DNA from: Caulobacter sp. FWC26
GTDB taxonomy: Bacteria; Pseudomonadota; Alphaproteobacteria; Caulobacterales; Caulobacteraceae
Direction: 5' to 3'
DNA length: 64,000 bases
Assembly: GCF_002742645.2 (NCBI RefSeq)
Contig: NZ_CP033875.1
Location: 3,202,001 to 3,266,000 of the forward strand
Both the position numbers and the translations under genes were made by a program. The notes beneath the pieces are model-generated. The model saw nothing but the letters and a program-made list of their open reading frames with translations. It had not been told where the DNA came from and ran no database searches. Shown piece by piece: positions 46,812-59,226 of the stretch (the stretch's first letter is position 1; every line of letters starts with the position of its first letter).

Positions 46812-48098
46812 CTAGGCCTTCACCACCGCCGGGAAGCGGAAACGCCCGTCCAGCATCTCGGGTCTTGGCAGATAGGCCCGCAGGTAAAGCGCGAAGGGGC
46901 CGGACTGGGGCGCAGGCAGCCAGTTGGCGGTCTTGTCGCCGCCCGGATCGGTGCGCCCGATCCACAGGTCCAGCGTCCCGTCGGCGTTGCGCTTGAGCCC
47001 TTGGGTGCGGTCACCGATCGTGTAGCGATGCAGCGGGTTGTCGGTGAAGAAGAACTGGCCGTCAGCAGTGGCCTCATACATCGACAGCGACCAGAACCCG
47101 TCCAGCGGCAGTTGCGCCGGCATGGTCAGGCGATACGGCCCGTCGCCCGTGAAGGTCCCCGAGCCGTCGTCGCCGGCGGCCTTCATGTACATGGCTTCGG
47201 CTACTGGCAGAGCGCCCAGCCCCTGCAGGGCGACGATGGCGCGATAGAGATAGTCCTGGCCGTAGTCGCCGAGATTGGCGCGCGGATACGACCAGCCGTT
47301 CACGAAGGTCTGCCGCCCCCGGGCGAAGATGGTGATCATGCGCGCCTGCTCGACGCCGCCGGCGGCGGCGGCTTCGTCGAACGGACCGGCGCCCAGGAAG
47401 GCGGCGGTGCGCTTCAGGATCTTCAGATCGGTCGGCGGCGCGGGGTCGCTGGCCAGCAGAGCCCGGGCGGTCGCGAAATAGTCGGCGGGCTTGGCGTCGC
47501 GCGCCGCATAGGCGGCGACAGGCCCCGGCGTCGCGCCCTTGAGCAGGAAGCCGTCCTGGGCCTTATGCGCGGCCGGCAGGTCATCGCCCCCGTCGGTCAG
47601 GGTGCGGATCAGAAGCCAGGCGTGCGGCGTGGCGATGCGCGTGGGGTTGGGCCCCGTGGACGCCTGGCCAGGGCCGACCAGGGTGAAGGTTCCGCCCTCG
47701 CCGCCGACGGTTCGCGTGCCCAGCACAACGTTGTTGTTGGTGAACATGTCCATCACCGCCACCGAATAGTAGCGCTTGCCCAAGGGCGGGATGGTCAGGG
47801 TCGCCGGCCCCTTGGTCAGGTCCAGGAAGGCCGAGGAGTACAGCGTATCGTTGTTGGGCGTGGTGACCCAGCGGGCCTTGTGGTCCGACAGGGTTCGCGT
47901 GTGAGTCAGGGTGTTGATCGCCGCGCCGGGGCTCTTGAGCAGCCGCGCGCGGGTCGTGGCCATCTCGATCAGCGGCAGGGCGTAGAGATAGGCGTCCCGC
48001 GCCGCCGTCGCGTCGCCTTCTGCGGCCTGGACCGCCGAGACGAAAGCGGGCGACAAGCCCAGCGCGCCGGCCATGGCCAGCAGTTCCCGACGGTTCAT
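46812..48098 (-). CDS. DUF1254/DUF1214 secreted protein
   Basis: A 428-residue protein with an N-terminal signal (MNRRELLAMAGALGLSPAFVSAVQA), Tat-like RR included. The N-terminal DUF1254 part (AYLYALPLIEMATTRARL and THTRTLSDHKARWVTTPNNDTLYSSAFLDL) is joined to a C-terminal DUF1214 part (FWSLSMYEATADGQFFFTDNPLHRYTIGDRT). Such proteins are widespread in alphaproteobacteria; function is unknown, though they often sit near catabolic genes. An AACAGATGTT palindrome lies 12 bp upstream of the ATG at 48098. Confidence 0.88.
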   Translation of the reverse strand: MNRRELLAMAGALGLSPAFVSAVQAAEGDATAARDAYLYALPLIEMATTRARLLKSPGAAINTLTHTRTLSDHKARWVTTPNNDTLYSSAFLDLTKGPATLTIPPLGKRYYSVAVMDMFTNNNVVLGTRTVGGEGGTFTLVGPGQASTGPNPTRIATPHAWLLIRTLTDGGDDLPAAHKAQDGFLLKGATPGPVAAYAARDAKPADYFATARALLASDPAPPTDLKILKRTAAFLGAGPFDEAAAAGGVEQARMITIFARGRQTFVNGWSYPRANLGDYGQDYLYRAIVALQGLGALPVAEAMYMKAAGDDGSGTFTGDGPYRLTMPAQLPLDGFWSLSMYEATADGQFFFTDNPLHRYTIGDRTQGLKRNADGTLDLWIGRTDPGGDKTANWLPAPQSGPFALYLRAYLPRPEMLDGRFRFPAVVKA

Positions 48099-48110
48099 GC
48101 CGCCCTCCCC

Positions 48111-48120
48111 AACAGATGTT
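48111..48120. promoter_or_regulatory. AACAGATGTT palindrome upstream of the DUF1254 gene
   Basis: The AACA-GA-TGTT core lies about 12 bp before the ATG at 48098. On the minus strand the flanking CCTCAAACA also matches the second MFS leader. It belongs to the motif set at 10883, 18165 and 19617. Confidence 0.4.
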
Positions 48121-48179
48121 TGAGGACAGTTGAACGCGAGACGCCGCGCGGCGCAAGCACCGCGCGACGCTGATCGGGT

Positions 48180-48596
48180 TCAGGCGGCGTGGGCGTGACG
48201 CGCGGCGTGAACGACGCTTTCCAGCGTGATGATCGTGGCGTCCACGCGATCATGCGCGTCCGAGCCGATCACCTTCTTGGCGGCGGCGGACGACAGGGCT
48301 CCGCGAAGATGACCCAGAGCGCGCGGCGGGGCGATCAGGACCACCTGATCGACGGTGTTGTGCGCCAGCACGGCGTCGACGCGTTTGGCCAGATTCGTCA
48401 GGAACGCCTTCTCGGCGCGGTCGTGGGCGTCGCCACTGTGGGTGATGTGGCTGGGCGCGCCGTGGTCGTGGTGCTCCTTGACGTCCGAGAGCCACTCGGG
48501 GCGGTCATGCAGCGGCCCGTCGATGCGCCGCTGCTCCAGCAGGCGAGCGCGGCGGCCGTCGGCGACAACGACCAGGGTGATGGCGTCAGGGTTCAT
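48180..48596 (-). CDS. Host attachment protein family (baeRF-like)
   Basis: A 138-residue protein starting MNPDAITLVVVADGRRARLLEQRRIDGPL, with KEHHDHGAPSHITHSG and DQVVLIAPPRALGHLRGALSSAAAKKV, matching the host-attachment (PF10116) family, distantly related to archaeal release-factor-like baeRF proteins. The family's name comes from a plant-attachment phenotype in rhizobia; biochemical role is not settled. The ATG at 48596 follows AAGGAG. Single gene; the flanking genes are not obviously related. Confidence 0.85.
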   Translation of the reverse strand: MNPDAITLVVVADGRRARLLEQRRIDGPLHDRPEWLSDVKEHHDHGAPSHITHSGDAHDRAEKAFLTNLAKRVDAVLAHNTVDQVVLIAPPRALGHLRGALSSAAAKKVIGSDAHDRVDATIITLESVVHAARHAHAA

Positions 48597-48689
48597 GGAA
48601 GGCTCCTTGCTGGATCACGACCATGAAGGTGCGCCGCTTTAGGCCGGCGACGGATGATCAAGGTCAAATCCGCGCGGGCCGCCGCGCCC

Positions 48690-49487
48690 TTAAGGAACGT
48701 CGTTCTTGACCGCCTTCTCGGCCAGCTTGGCCAGCACCCGGCCGCGCCCGCGGCTGAGCGCGGTGATCACGCCCCGGAAGGTGCGGACCTCCTGATCCGA
48801 CAGGCGGGCGCGCGCCAGCGGAACCCGCAGGTTGCGCACCATCGACGGCTTCTTCTCCGGCGGATGGTAGAAGCCCGCCTTCTCCAGCTCGTCCTCGAGA
48901 TGCTCGTACAGCCCCAGCAGCGCGGCCTGATCGGCGGGCTCCTCGACATTCTGCTCGAACTTCTTCCAGGGCCGATCGTCCTGGGTCATCTTCCATTCGT
49001 AGGCGTTGATCGACACCGCCTGAGCCAGGTTCAGTGACCGGAAGCGCTCGTCGATCGGGATCGACACGATGGCCTGGCAGAGCGCGATGTCGTGGGTCTC
49101 CAGCCCCGCCCGCTCGCCGCCGAACAGCAGCCCCACGGCGCGCCCCTGGGCGACCTCGTCAGCCAGGTGACCGGCGCTTTCTCGCGGCGTGTAGACCGGC
49201 AGGCGCGTCTCGCGTGGCCGGGCCGTAGTGGCGTAGACCAGCTTGAGGTCGGCGATCGCCGCTTCCAGGTTGTCGAACACCTTGGCGTCGTCCAGCGGCC
49301 AGCTGGCGCCCGAGGCGCTGGCCCAGGCCCGCTCTTGCGGCCAGCCGTCGCGCGGCCGCACCAGACGCAGGTCCGAAAGCCCGAAATTGGCCATCACCCG
49401 CGCCACCGAACCGATGTTCTCGGCCAGTTGAGGCTCGTTGAGGATCACGCAGGGCGGAATGGGCTTGAAGTCGGCGGCGTCGGTCAT
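48690..49487 (-). CDS. SpoU-class RNA methyltransferase (TrmJ-like)
   Basis: A 265-residue SPOUT methyltransferase. The N-terminal motif CVILNEPQLAENIGSVARVMANFGLSDLRLV, the middle VGLLFGGERAGL and the C-terminal IVSIPIDERFRSLNLAQAVSINAYEW are the three SpoU motifs that bind S-adenosylmethionine via a trefoil knot. TrmJ-type enzymes 2'-O-methylate position 32 of tRNA; other SpoU targets cannot be excluded. ATG 49487 was chosen over 49523. It is followed, in the other direction, by the second hybrid kinase. Confidence 0.88.
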   Translation of the reverse strand: MTDAADFKPIPPCVILNEPQLAENIGSVARVMANFGLSDLRLVRPRDGWPQERAWASASGASWPLDDAKVFDNLEAAIADLKLVYATTARPRETRLPVYTPRESAGHLADEVAQGRAVGLLFGGERAGLETHDIALCQAIVSIPIDERFRSLNLAQAVSINAYEWKMTQDDRPWKKFEQNVEEPADQAALLGLYEHLEDELEKAGFYHPPEKKPSMVRNLRVPLARARLSDQEVRTFRGVITALSRGRGRVLAKLAEKAVKNDVP

Positions 49488-49529
49488 CCGCGTCCTTTGC
49501 CGCCGACCGGCGGCAGGATGCAAGCGGTT

Positions 49530-52013
49530 CTAGCGCCGCGCCCGCGCCAGGGCCTCCAGCAACCGCGCCGGATGCAGCGGCTTGGCCAGGTGCAGATCCG
49601 CTCCTGCGGCGTGGGCGGCGGCCACGTGCTCCTCCATGGCGTTGGCCGTCAGCATCACGACCAGGATGGGCTCGGACGCCGCCGCCTTCTCCCGCGCCCG
49701 GATCGCCCGCGTCGCCGACAGGCCGTCCATCACCGGCATCTGCATGTCCATCAGCACTGCGTCGAAACGACCGGGCTCGAAGGCGTCCAGCGCCGCCTTA
49801 CCGTCCTCGACCACGGTCAGATCCACACCAAAAGGTTCGAGCACGATCTCGACCACCTTGCGGTTGGTGGGATGGTCCTCGGCCACCAGCACCCGCAGCC
49901 CCTCCAGCGAAATCTCGCGGGGCTCCTCGGCGACCGCGTCGGCGACCCGTTCGCAGCGGGGCAGCGGAAGGCGCACCTCGAACCGCGCGCCTTGCCCCGG
50001 TGTCGCCTCGGCCGTGATCGATCCCTGCATCATCTCCGCCAGGGCCGCACAGATGGACAACCCAAGGCCCGTACCGCCGAACTGACGGGTAATCGACTGG
50101 TCGGCCTGCACGAAGCGCTTGAACAGGCGGTCACGAACCTCCTGGTCGAAGCCGACGCCGGTGTCGCGGACGACGAAGCACAGGGCCTCGCCCCGGCGAT
50201 CCACATCCAGGGAGACCTCGCCCTGGTGCGTGAACTTCACTGCGTTGGCCAGAAGATTGGAGAGGATCTGGCTGATGCGGCCGGCGTCACCGTCATAGGT
50301 CCCCTCAGCCTCGGACGAGACCGACCAGCGCAGGCTCAGATTCTTGGCCTCGGCCGCCGCGGCGTGCAACTCGGCCATCCCCCGCACCAGTTGGACCAGA
50401 TCGAACGGTGCTGGATTGAGCTGGAACTGGCCGGCCTCGATCTTGGACACATCGAGAATGTCGCCCAGCACCTGCTCCAGCAGCCGCCCGGACGAAGTCA
50501 CCAGCGCCGCCAGTTCGCGGCGCCGCTGAGGATCCTGCTCCTCGGCCAGACGGTCGCCGAGGGCGATCACACCGTTCAGCGGCGTGCGCAGTTCGTGGGA
50601 CATGTTGGCCAGAAAGACCGACTTGGCCTGGTTGGCGCGCTCAAGTTCGGCCGTGCGCGCCGCCACCCGCTGCTCGAGCGAGCGCAGCAGTTCCTCGTTG
50701 CGTTCGCGCTGGCGGCGCAAGGCGCGGGCCAGGGAGCCGATCTCGTCCGGCCGCGCCTCGAACGGTAGAGCCGCCTCCGGATCGCCCTGCTGCTGGGCCT
50801 CGGCCAACGCTTCCAGCGGCGCGCCAACCATCTGATGGGTCAGGCGGCGCAGGAGCAGCACCTGCAGCAATACCCCCAGGAACCCGAACAGCAGGACCCA
50901 GGACGCCGTCTTCAGCGAAGACCAGACGAGATCGCTTGAGGGAAAGCTCATCAGGAACCACCAGTCGGGCTCCACCAGGCGGCCATACGCCACCAGCCGC
51001 TGACCATCGGGAGACAGCACGACGCCGACGTCGCGCCTTTCAGCCCGAATTCGGCCAACCAAAGCCTTCAGCGCATTGTTGCGCTCGAACCGGTAGAGGG
51101 CGTCCACATCCACGACGCCGTTGCGCGCCAGACCTTGTGCGACCACGAGTTCGCCATCGCTGGAGACAATCATGTTGGAACCGCCCGGCAAAGCTTCGGC
51201 GACCGCGCGCAGCAGGTAAGAGTCCAGCGACAGGCTTGTGCCGAAGGCCCCCATGAACCGCCCCTTGTAGTAGAAGGGCGTCATGCAGGCGGCGTTCAGG
51301 CCTCGACCGGTGGGGTCGGAGATCAGACGCCTGAGCTTGGTGCATTTCATCACCCGGTCCGGATTGTTCTCCGGAAGTGTCAGGGTGACCATCTCTTCGT
51401 TCGAGATGTCCAGCGTGTTGGGCGCATCCCGCCGATAATAGAGCAGCTTGTCGGAACGCTTGGGGCCGTACATCACCAGGCGGGTCTGCGGCGTGAAGAA
51501 GTAAAAGTTGTCGTAGTGCCGGATCTGCGCCTCGCCGGTCGCCGCGACCACATCGGCTGCCGCCACAAACAGGGTCTGTTCGGCGCGGCTCATGGCGTCG
51601 GCGTCGCGAAGATAGCCGCCCAGCCCATGGACGTAGCGGCTGCCCACCCGCACGCCGTCGAACAACGCCGGCGCCGACCGCCGCGTGCCGTCGCTCGATT
51701 TGGGATAGAGCCGTTCGAATTCGGCGAGGTCGCCCGCGCCCCCCGCGAGATCCAGGCGGCGAGTCAACGCCTCCGCCGCCGCATCATGGACCCTCACGAG
51801 GTCGGAAAATAGTCGGTCCTCGGTTTTCACCCGTTCGCCCACATACTCGGCGAGATGTCGCTTCTGCGTGTCCGCCGCGCTTTCCCGCACGAAGATGAAG
51901 GCCGCCGCCGTGGCCACGCTGGTCACGACGATCGACAGGATCGCGACCATCGTCAAAAGCCGGCGCGCCAGTGGCGCGGTCACTCCAGCAGTGGCCCCCG
52001 ATCCGTTGTCCAA
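49530..52013 (-). CDS. Hybrid sensor histidine kinase with periplasmic dCache-like sensor
   Basis: An 827-residue kinase. Membrane helices lie near residues 18-43 and 368-389; between them is a periplasmic sensor domain of about 320 residues with the HYDNFYFFTPQTRLVMYGPKR and FYYKGRFMGAFGTSLSL segments typical of double-Cache sensors. A HAMP linker and coiled coil follow, then HisKA (His473 in NMSHELRTPL), HATPase_c (DTGVGFD, GGTGLGLS) and a C-terminal receiver (Asp756 in LMDMQMPVMDG). TTG start 52013 with GGGAG upstream. Ligand unknown. Divergent from icd. Confidence 0.9.
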   Translation of the reverse strand: MDNGSGATAGVTAPLARRLLTMVAILSIVVTSVATAAAFIFVRESAADTQKRHLAEYVGERVKTEDRLFSDLVRVHDAAAEALTRRLDLAGGAGDLAEFERLYPKSSDGTRRSAPALFDGVRVGSRYVHGLGGYLRDADAMSRAEQTLFVAAADVVAATGEAQIRHYDNFYFFTPQTRLVMYGPKRSDKLLYYRRDAPNTLDISNEEMVTLTLPENNPDRVMKCTKLRRLISDPTGRGLNAACMTPFYYKGRFMGAFGTSLSLDSYLLRAVAEALPGGSNMIVSSDGELVVAQGLARNGVVDVDALYRFERNNALKALVGRIRAERRDVGVVLSPDGQRLVAYGRLVEPDWWFLMSFPSSDLVWSSLKTASWVLLFGFLGVLLQVLLLRRLTHQMVGAPLEALAEAQQQGDPEAALPFEARPDEIGSLARALRRQRERNEELLRSLEQRVAARTAELERANQAKSVFLANMSHELRTPLNGVIALGDRLAEEQDPQRRRELAALVTSSGRLLEQVLGDILDVSKIEAGQFQLNPAPFDLVQLVRGMAELHAAAAEAKNLSLRWSVSSEAEGTYDGDAGRISQILSNLLANAVKFTHQGEVSLDVDRRGEALCFVVRDTGVGFDQEVRDRLFKRFVQADQSITRQFGGTGLGLSICAALAEMMQGSITAEATPGQGARFEVRLPLPRCERVADAVAEEPREISLEGLRVLVAEDHPTNRKVVEIVLEPFGVDLTVVEDGKAALDAFEPGRFDAVLMDMQMPVMDGLSATRAIRAREKAAASEPILVVMLTANAMEEHVAAAHAAGADLHLAKPLHPARLLEALARARR

Positions 52014-52219
52014 GCCTGCTCCCTGGCCCGTCCGTTAGGCCCCTCTTTGGGGCCATTCACCCAAAACCGCACACTCGAACGCTGAAGTTACAGTCGGCGC
52101 CGTACCGATCGGCTTTTCCCCCGCGACGCAACAGTCTATAGCCTCCCGGTCCGCGCCGCGTGCTGGCCCTGTGCGCCAGAACGCCGCAGGCGCGCCACCG
52201 CCAGAGGAACATCCCCGCA

Positions 52220-53431
52220 ATGGCCAAGATCAAAGTCGCCAATCCCGTCGTCGACATGGACGGCGATGAAATGACCCGCATCATCTGGAAGCTCATCAAG
52301 GACAAGCTGATCTTCCCGTACCTCGACCTGGAACTCGACTACTACGACCTGTCGGTCGAGAACCGTGACGCCACCGACGACCAAGTGACGATCGACGCGG
52401 CCAACGCGACCAAGAAGCACGGCGTCGCCGTCAAGTGCGCCACCATCACGCCGGACGAAGCCCGCGTCGAAGAATTCAAGCTCAAGAAGATGTGGAAGTC
52501 GCCGAACGGCACGATCCGCAACATCCTGGGCGGCGTGATCTTCCGCGAGCCGATCATCTGCCAGAACGTGCCGCGGCTGGTGCCGGGCTGGACCCAGCCG
52601 ATCATCGTCGGCCGCCACGCCTTCGGCGACCAGTACCGCGCGACCGACTTCAAGTTCCCGGGCAAGGGCACGCTGTCGATCAAGTTCGTCGGCGAAGACG
52701 GCCAGACCATCGAGCACGAAGTGTTCAAGGCGCCGGACGCCGGCGTCGCCATGGCGATGTACAACCTCGACGAGTCGATCCGCGACTTCGCGCACGCATC
52801 GTTCGCCTACGGCTTGAACCGCGGCTATCCGGTCTACCTCTCCACGAAGAACACGATCCTCAAGGCCTATGACGGCCGCTTCAAGGACATCTTCCAGGAG
52901 ACCTACGACGCCGAGTACGCCGAGAAGTTCAAGGCCGCCGGCATCCACTACGAGCACCGTCTGATCGATGACATGGTGGCGTCGGCCCTGAAGTGGTCGG
53001 GCGGCTATGTCTGGGCCTGTAAGAACTACGACGGCGACGTGCAGTCGGACATCGTCGCCCAGGGCTTCGGGTCGCTCGGCCTGATGACCTCGGTGCTGAT
53101 GACGCCGGACGGCAAGACCGTGGAAGCCGAAGCCGCCCACGGCACCGTGACCCGCCACTACCGCCAGCACCAGAAGGGCGAGAGCACGTCGACCAACTCG
53201 ATCGCCTCGATCTTCGCCTGGACCCGTGGTTTGGCCCACCGCGCCAAGCTGGACGACAACCAAGAGCTGGCCAACTTCGCCGCCACCCTGGAAAAGGTCT
53301 GCATCGACACCGTCGAGAGCGGCTACATGACCAAGGACCTGGCCCTGCTGGTCGGCGACAAGCAAGGCTGGCTGACGACCGAAGGCTTCCTCGACAAGAT
53401 CGACGAGAACCTGAAGAAGGCGATGGCCTAA
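52220..53431 (+). CDS. icd: NADP-dependent isocitrate dehydrogenase
   Basis: A 403-residue enzyme of the homodimeric, mitochondrial-like type. It begins [34 protein letters not shown] and has [46 protein letters not shown] and [14 protein letters not shown] blocks. It converts isocitrate to 2-oxoglutarate and CO2 with NADP+ in the TCA cycle. The ATG at 52220 was chosen over an upstream CTG-like frame because the family starts MAKIKV. A strong terminator follows 30 bases after the stop. Confidence 0.96.
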   Translation: MAKIKVANPVVDMDGDEMTRIIWKLIKDKLIFPYLDLELDYYDLSVENRDATDDQVTIDAANATKKHGVAVKCATITPDEARVEEFKLKKMWKSPNGTIRNILGGVIFREPIICQNVPRLVPGWTQPIIVGRHAFGDQYRATDFKFPGKGTLSIKFVGEDGQTIEHEVFKAPDAGVAMAMYNLDESIRDFAHASFAYGLNRGYPVYLSTKNTILKAYDGRFKDIFQETYDAEYAEKFKAAGIHYEHRLIDDMVASALKWSGGYVWACKNYDGDVQSDIVAQGFGSLGLMTSVLMTPDGKTVEAEAAHGTVTRHYRQHQKGESTSTNSIASIFAWTRGLAHRAKLDDNQELANFAATLEKVCIDTVESGYMTKDLALLVGDKQGWLTTEGFLDKIDENLKKAMA

Positions 53432-53458
53432 CCGCATAGGCCTGACCTGAGATCGAAG

Positions 53459-53490
53459 ACGCCCCGGAGGATCGCCTCCGGGGCGTTTTT
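53459..53490 (+). terminator. Intrinsic terminator of icd
   Basis: The stem GCCCCGGAGG (53461-53470) and CCTCCGGGGC (53475-53484) with a 4-base loop is followed by GTTTTT (53485-53490). It is 28 bases beyond the icd stop. Confidence 0.93.
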
Positions 53491-53572
53491 CGTGGGCGCC
53501 CGTCCCGCGCGAGCGGCCTTGCGATGAGGCCCGGGACCTGTGATCTATCGACATTAACCTTTCGGAGGCGGC

Positions 53573-54151
53573 ATGACTCTGCAGAAGCGGATCTGGGACC
53601 TGATCGTTCTGGCGATCTTCGTCTTCGCCGCCGCCTTCGCGACGGCGCCGTGGTTCGCTTTTCGGGCCCTGAAGGCGGCAGCTCAGTACGAAGACGTCCA
53701 AGCCATCGGCGAACTGGTCGACTTTCCAGCCGTGCGCCGCAGCCTGACCGCCCAGTTGGTTGTCGACGCGCCCGCCGCCAAGCCGGAGGCGCCGTCACTG
53801 TGGCGGGATCCAATGAGCGTCTTCAAGAAGGCCATCGAGCCGATCGCGCCGCCGGAACCCAAGGTCGACCGCTACCTGACCGTGGCCGGCGTTTCGGCCC
53901 TGACGCGGGGCTATGCGCCGGGCAAGGCGCCATCCGCCGCAGCGCGCGACGATACGCTCGCCGGCCAGATCCGCGACACCTTGCGCGGTCCCTACCCCGC
54001 CATCGCCTATTGGGATCCCAACCGCGTGCGGATCGCGGTAAAGCGGCCGGACGCCAGCCGCAAGGTCACGATCTTCACTTTCGAACGCAAGGCGCTGTTC
54101 ACCTGGAAGCTGGTGCATATCCGCTTGCCCGGTGACGAGCGCCAGGGATGA
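53573..54151 (+). CDS. DUF2939 single-span membrane protein
   Basis: A 192-residue protein with an N-terminal membrane anchor (LIVLAIFVFAAAFATAPW) and the DUF2939 core (YEDVQAIGELVDFPAVRRSLTAQL), a proline/alanine linker, then VSALTRGYAP and a C-terminal VTIFTFERKALFTWKL strand. The family is of unknown function. Start ATG follows CGGAGGCGG. It overlaps or abuts the next gene depending on which start codon that gene uses. Confidence 0.85.
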   Translation: MTLQKRIWDLIVLAIFVFAAAFATAPWFAFRALKAAAQYEDVQAIGELVDFPAVRRSLTAQLVVDAPAAKPEAPSLWRDPMSVFKKAIEPIAPPEPKVDRYLTVAGVSALTRGYAPGKAPSAAARDDTLAGQIRDTLRGPYPAIAYWDPNRVRIAVKRPDASRKVTIFTFERKALFTWKLVHIRLPGDERQG

Positions 54152-54161
54152 ACCCGCGCCC

Positions 54162-55106
54162 GTGACCGCGCTTGTTCTGGATGTCACCGCCCGCGTCTGG
54201 CCGTTCTTTCTGCTGGTCGCCGTCGGCGTCGCCCTGACACGTCTGCGCCTGCTTGACGCGCGGATGGCCCAGGGCCTGTCGACCTATGTCTATTGGGTCG
54301 GCTTTCCCGCCCTGCTCGTGCATTCGCTCGCCCGTCTGGGGCGTCCCGAGCCCGAGCTTTGGGCCGGCCTCGCGGCCTATGCCGGCGTGGGACTTATGGT
54401 GATGGGCGCCCTGATGGCCTGCGGCCGCCTGCTGGGCTGGAGCCGGGACGAGCGGGCCGGGGCTGCCATGGCGTCAGGCATCGGCAACAGCGCCTTCCTG
54501 GCCCTCCCCGTCACCGCCGCCGTGCTGGGCGCCGAAACCGCGCGCCTGGTGGCTGGAGCGGTGGCGGCCGACTTTGTCGTGCTGGCGGCGGTGGGCGTGG
54601 CCCTTCTGGGCTGGGCGTCAGGGCGCTCCATCTGGCGCGCTATGGCGCAGGCCTTCTGGAACCCGGTGGTGGCGGCCGCCCTGCTCGGCCTGCTTCTGGC
54701 GCTGCTGGACTTCGCCCTGCCCGAACCTCTGGACCGCGCCATCGGCATGGCCGCCGCGTCAGGCAGTCCGGTCGGCCTCGTGGCGCTGGGCGCGGCGCTG
54801 GGCCTGAGACAGGCCGAGGAAGCGCCCGCGCCGACCCGCACGCCGATCCTCTTGGCGGCGCTGGCAAAGCTCTTGGCCTTTCCGCTGCTGGCCTGGCTGG
54901 TGATCGGCCTGACGCCCGCCCCGGCCGCGTTCCAGGCCGGTGCGACCTTGGTGGCGGCGGCGCCGACGGCGGTGAACGTCTTCATCCAGACCCGCGCCTA
55001 CGGCGTCTGGCCACGCGGCGCTGCGCGGATCGTGGCGCTGACGACAGCGGTTTCGATCGTCTCGCTCTCGCTTTTGTCGATCCTGCTGACAGCCCTTGTC
55101 ACCTAG
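54162..55106 (+). CDS. AEC-family (auxin efflux carrier-like) transporter
   Basis: A 314-residue inner-membrane carrier with about ten helices in two five-helix halves. RVWPFFLLVAVGVALTRLRLLDARMAQGLSTYVYWVGFPALLVHSL and the ASGIGNSAFLALPVTAAVLG hinge are typical of AEC carriers; an internal helix break (N-S-A-F/P) is present. Substrates of bacterial members include organic acids and malonate. GTG at 54162 is preferred (AGGGATGA upstream, no overlap with DUF2939); a GTG at 54132 overlaps that gene by 20 bp. Confidence 0.88.
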   Translation: MTALVLDVTARVWPFFLLVAVGVALTRLRLLDARMAQGLSTYVYWVGFPALLVHSLARLGRPEPELWAGLAAYAGVGLMVMGALMACGRLLGWSRDERAGAAMASGIGNSAFLALPVTAAVLGAETARLVAGAVAADFVVLAAVGVALLGWASGRSIWRAMAQAFWNPVVAAALLGLLLALLDFALPEPLDRAIGMAAASGSPVGLVALGAALGLRQAEEAPAPTRTPILLAALAKLLAFPLLAWLVIGLTPAPAAFQAGATLVAAAPTAVNVFIQTRAYGVWPRGAARIVALTTAVSIVSLSLLSILLTALVT

Positions 55107-55138
55107 GGCGCTAAGGTCCTCCCCAGGAGGACGCACGG

Positions 55139-55516
55139 ATGATCAGCTACATCACCATCGGCGCCAGCGACCCGGACCGGGCCGGCGCCTTCTATGACGC
55201 AGCCCTCGGCGCGCTGGGCAGCCAGCGCCTGTGGCGGCAGGGCGACTGGATCGGCTATGGCCCCGATCCGGAGCACGCCACCGTCATGATCTGTTCGCCC
55301 GAGAACGGCGAGCCGGCCAAGGCTGGCAACGGCGTCATGATCGGTCTGAAAGCCGACTCACCCCAGCAGGTTGACGCCTTTCACGCCGCCGCCCTGGCCC
55401 ACGGCGGCGCCTGCGCCGGTGCGCCGGGTCCGCGCCCGGCCTATGGCGAAGGCTACTACCTGGCCTATGTCCGCGATCCCGACGGCAATAAGCTCGCAGC
55501 GTTCTTCAAGGGCTGA
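55139..55516 (+). CDS. VOC/glyoxalase-family protein
   Basis: A 125-residue metal-binding fold protein. It starts MISYITIGASDPDRAGAFYDAALGALG and ends YLAYVRDPDGNKLAAFFKG, the two beta-alpha-beta-beta-beta repeats of the vicinal oxygen chelate superfamily. Substrate is unknown; fosfomycin or glyoxalase activity cannot be told apart by eye. It follows an AEC carrier by 32 bp on the same strand, so cotranscription is possible, and is preceded by CCAGGAGG. Confidence 0.9.
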   Translation: MISYITIGASDPDRAGAFYDAALGALGSQRLWRQGDWIGYGPDPEHATVMICSPENGEPAKAGNGVMIGLKADSPQQVDAFHAAALAHGGACAGAPGPRPAYGEGYYLAYVRDPDGNKLAAFFKG

Positions 55517-55562
55517 CGTGGCAAGCGTCCGCCGCAGATCGGCGGACGCCATCGCCTCAAGA

Positions 55563-56441
55563 CTAGGGTGACAGAGGCAAGAACAGATCGGTCACCGCCT
55601 CGTGCTCCGGAACGTCCGGAAAGAAGCTGACCCGCTGGGCGAAGAACGGCGCATCGCGCGGCTCGCGTCCGCTGCGTGGCAGCCACTCGCCATAGAGGAA
55701 CCGCGAGGCCGCGCGCAGGTCGTCGCTGGACCCGACCTGCCGCAACACGGCGCATGGCCCGCCGGGGATCACGCCCGCCGTCACGCCGTCCGCGTTGGGC
55801 GCGACCCGCGCAGTCGCCGCGCACAGGTCCATCCGATACTGCTCGACCGGCGTGTCGTCTGGATCATCGTGGAACACGTTGAACGTCGCGCTGACACGCG
55901 GCGGCAGGCCAGCGGCGCGGCGCCAGGCGATGAAACGACGGATCGTATCGCCCAGCAGGGCCGGATCGCCTTGGTGCCGCAGGACGGCGACAGGCGTGTC
56001 GGGAAAGTCGACGATGCGGACATCGCCGTCGCTGAAGGTCATGGTCTGTCTCCTGGCTTGAACCAGCGGCGACTGCGCCGCATGCCAAGGCTCCCAGCGC
56101 GGTTCTCGACGGAACGCCGACGGGCTCTGGTCGAACAGCCGGCGGAAGGCGCGGCTAAACGCTTCGGGCCCCTCGTAGCCGCTGTCGAGCGCGATCCCTA
56201 GCACCCCGTCCTGGTCGCGAAAGGCCAGGCGATAGGACGCCCGCTTCATCCGCGCCAGCTGGACATAGGCGGCGACCCCGATCCCGAACAGGCCCGAGAA
56301 CTGACGCTGGAAATGGTGCCGCGAAAAAGCCGCGACCGCCGCTAGGACCTCGACGCTCAGGTCCTCGTCTAGGTGCGCGTCGATATGCTCGAGCACCCGG
56401 CGCATCCTGGCGTGATAGTTTTTGGCGACGTCCGGGTTCAT
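55563..56441 (-). CDS. AraC-family regulator with GyrI-like effector domain
   Basis: A 292-residue regulator. The N-terminal AraC DNA-binding domain (about 12-110) contains FSRHHFQRQFSGLFGIGVAAYVQLARMKRA and GYEGPEAFSRAFRRLFDQSPSAFR, a Rob-like arrangement with the HTH first. The C-terminal domain (about 125-292) is of the GyrI/BmrR effector-binding type (DFPDTPVAVLRHQGD, PNADGVTAGVIPGGPCAVL). It probably senses a hydrophobic or cationic ligand. ATG 56441 follows AAGGAGG. It lies downstream of the VOC gene, convergent with it. Confidence 0.9.
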   Translation of the reverse strand: MNPDVAKNYHARMRRVLEHIDAHLDEDLSVEVLAAVAAFSRHHFQRQFSGLFGIGVAAYVQLARMKRASYRLAFRDQDGVLGIALDSGYEGPEAFSRAFRRLFDQSPSAFRREPRWEPWHAAQSPLVQARRQTMTFSDGDVRIVDFPDTPVAVLRHQGDPALLGDTIRRFIAWRRAAGLPPRVSATFNVFHDDPDDTPVEQYRMDLCAATARVAPNADGVTAGVIPGGPCAVLRQVGSSDDLRAASRFLYGEWLPRSGREPRDAPFFAQRVSFFPDVPEHEAVTDLFLPLSP

Positions 56442-56518
56442 CCGCACCTCCTTGGCGGAGACAGACCTAAGGCTCCCCACCGGCGGGAACCTGACCGATC
56501 GTGCGGTTCTGCGCGCCC

Positions 56519-56556
56519 ACAAAAAAGCCCACCGCTCCGCAACGGAGGGTGGGCCT
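56519..56556 (-). terminator. Intrinsic terminator of alaS
   Basis: GCCCACC (56527-56533) and GGTGGGC (56548-56554), extended by CTCCG/CGGAG, form a stem with a 3-base loop and one bulge. On the minus strand it is followed by a TTTTTT run (56526-56521). It lies about 27 bases after the alaS stop. Confidence 0.9.
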
Positions 56557-56583
56557 TGTTGTTCGGCGTCAGCGCCTTGAGCC

Positions 56584-59226
<2,643 letters not shown>
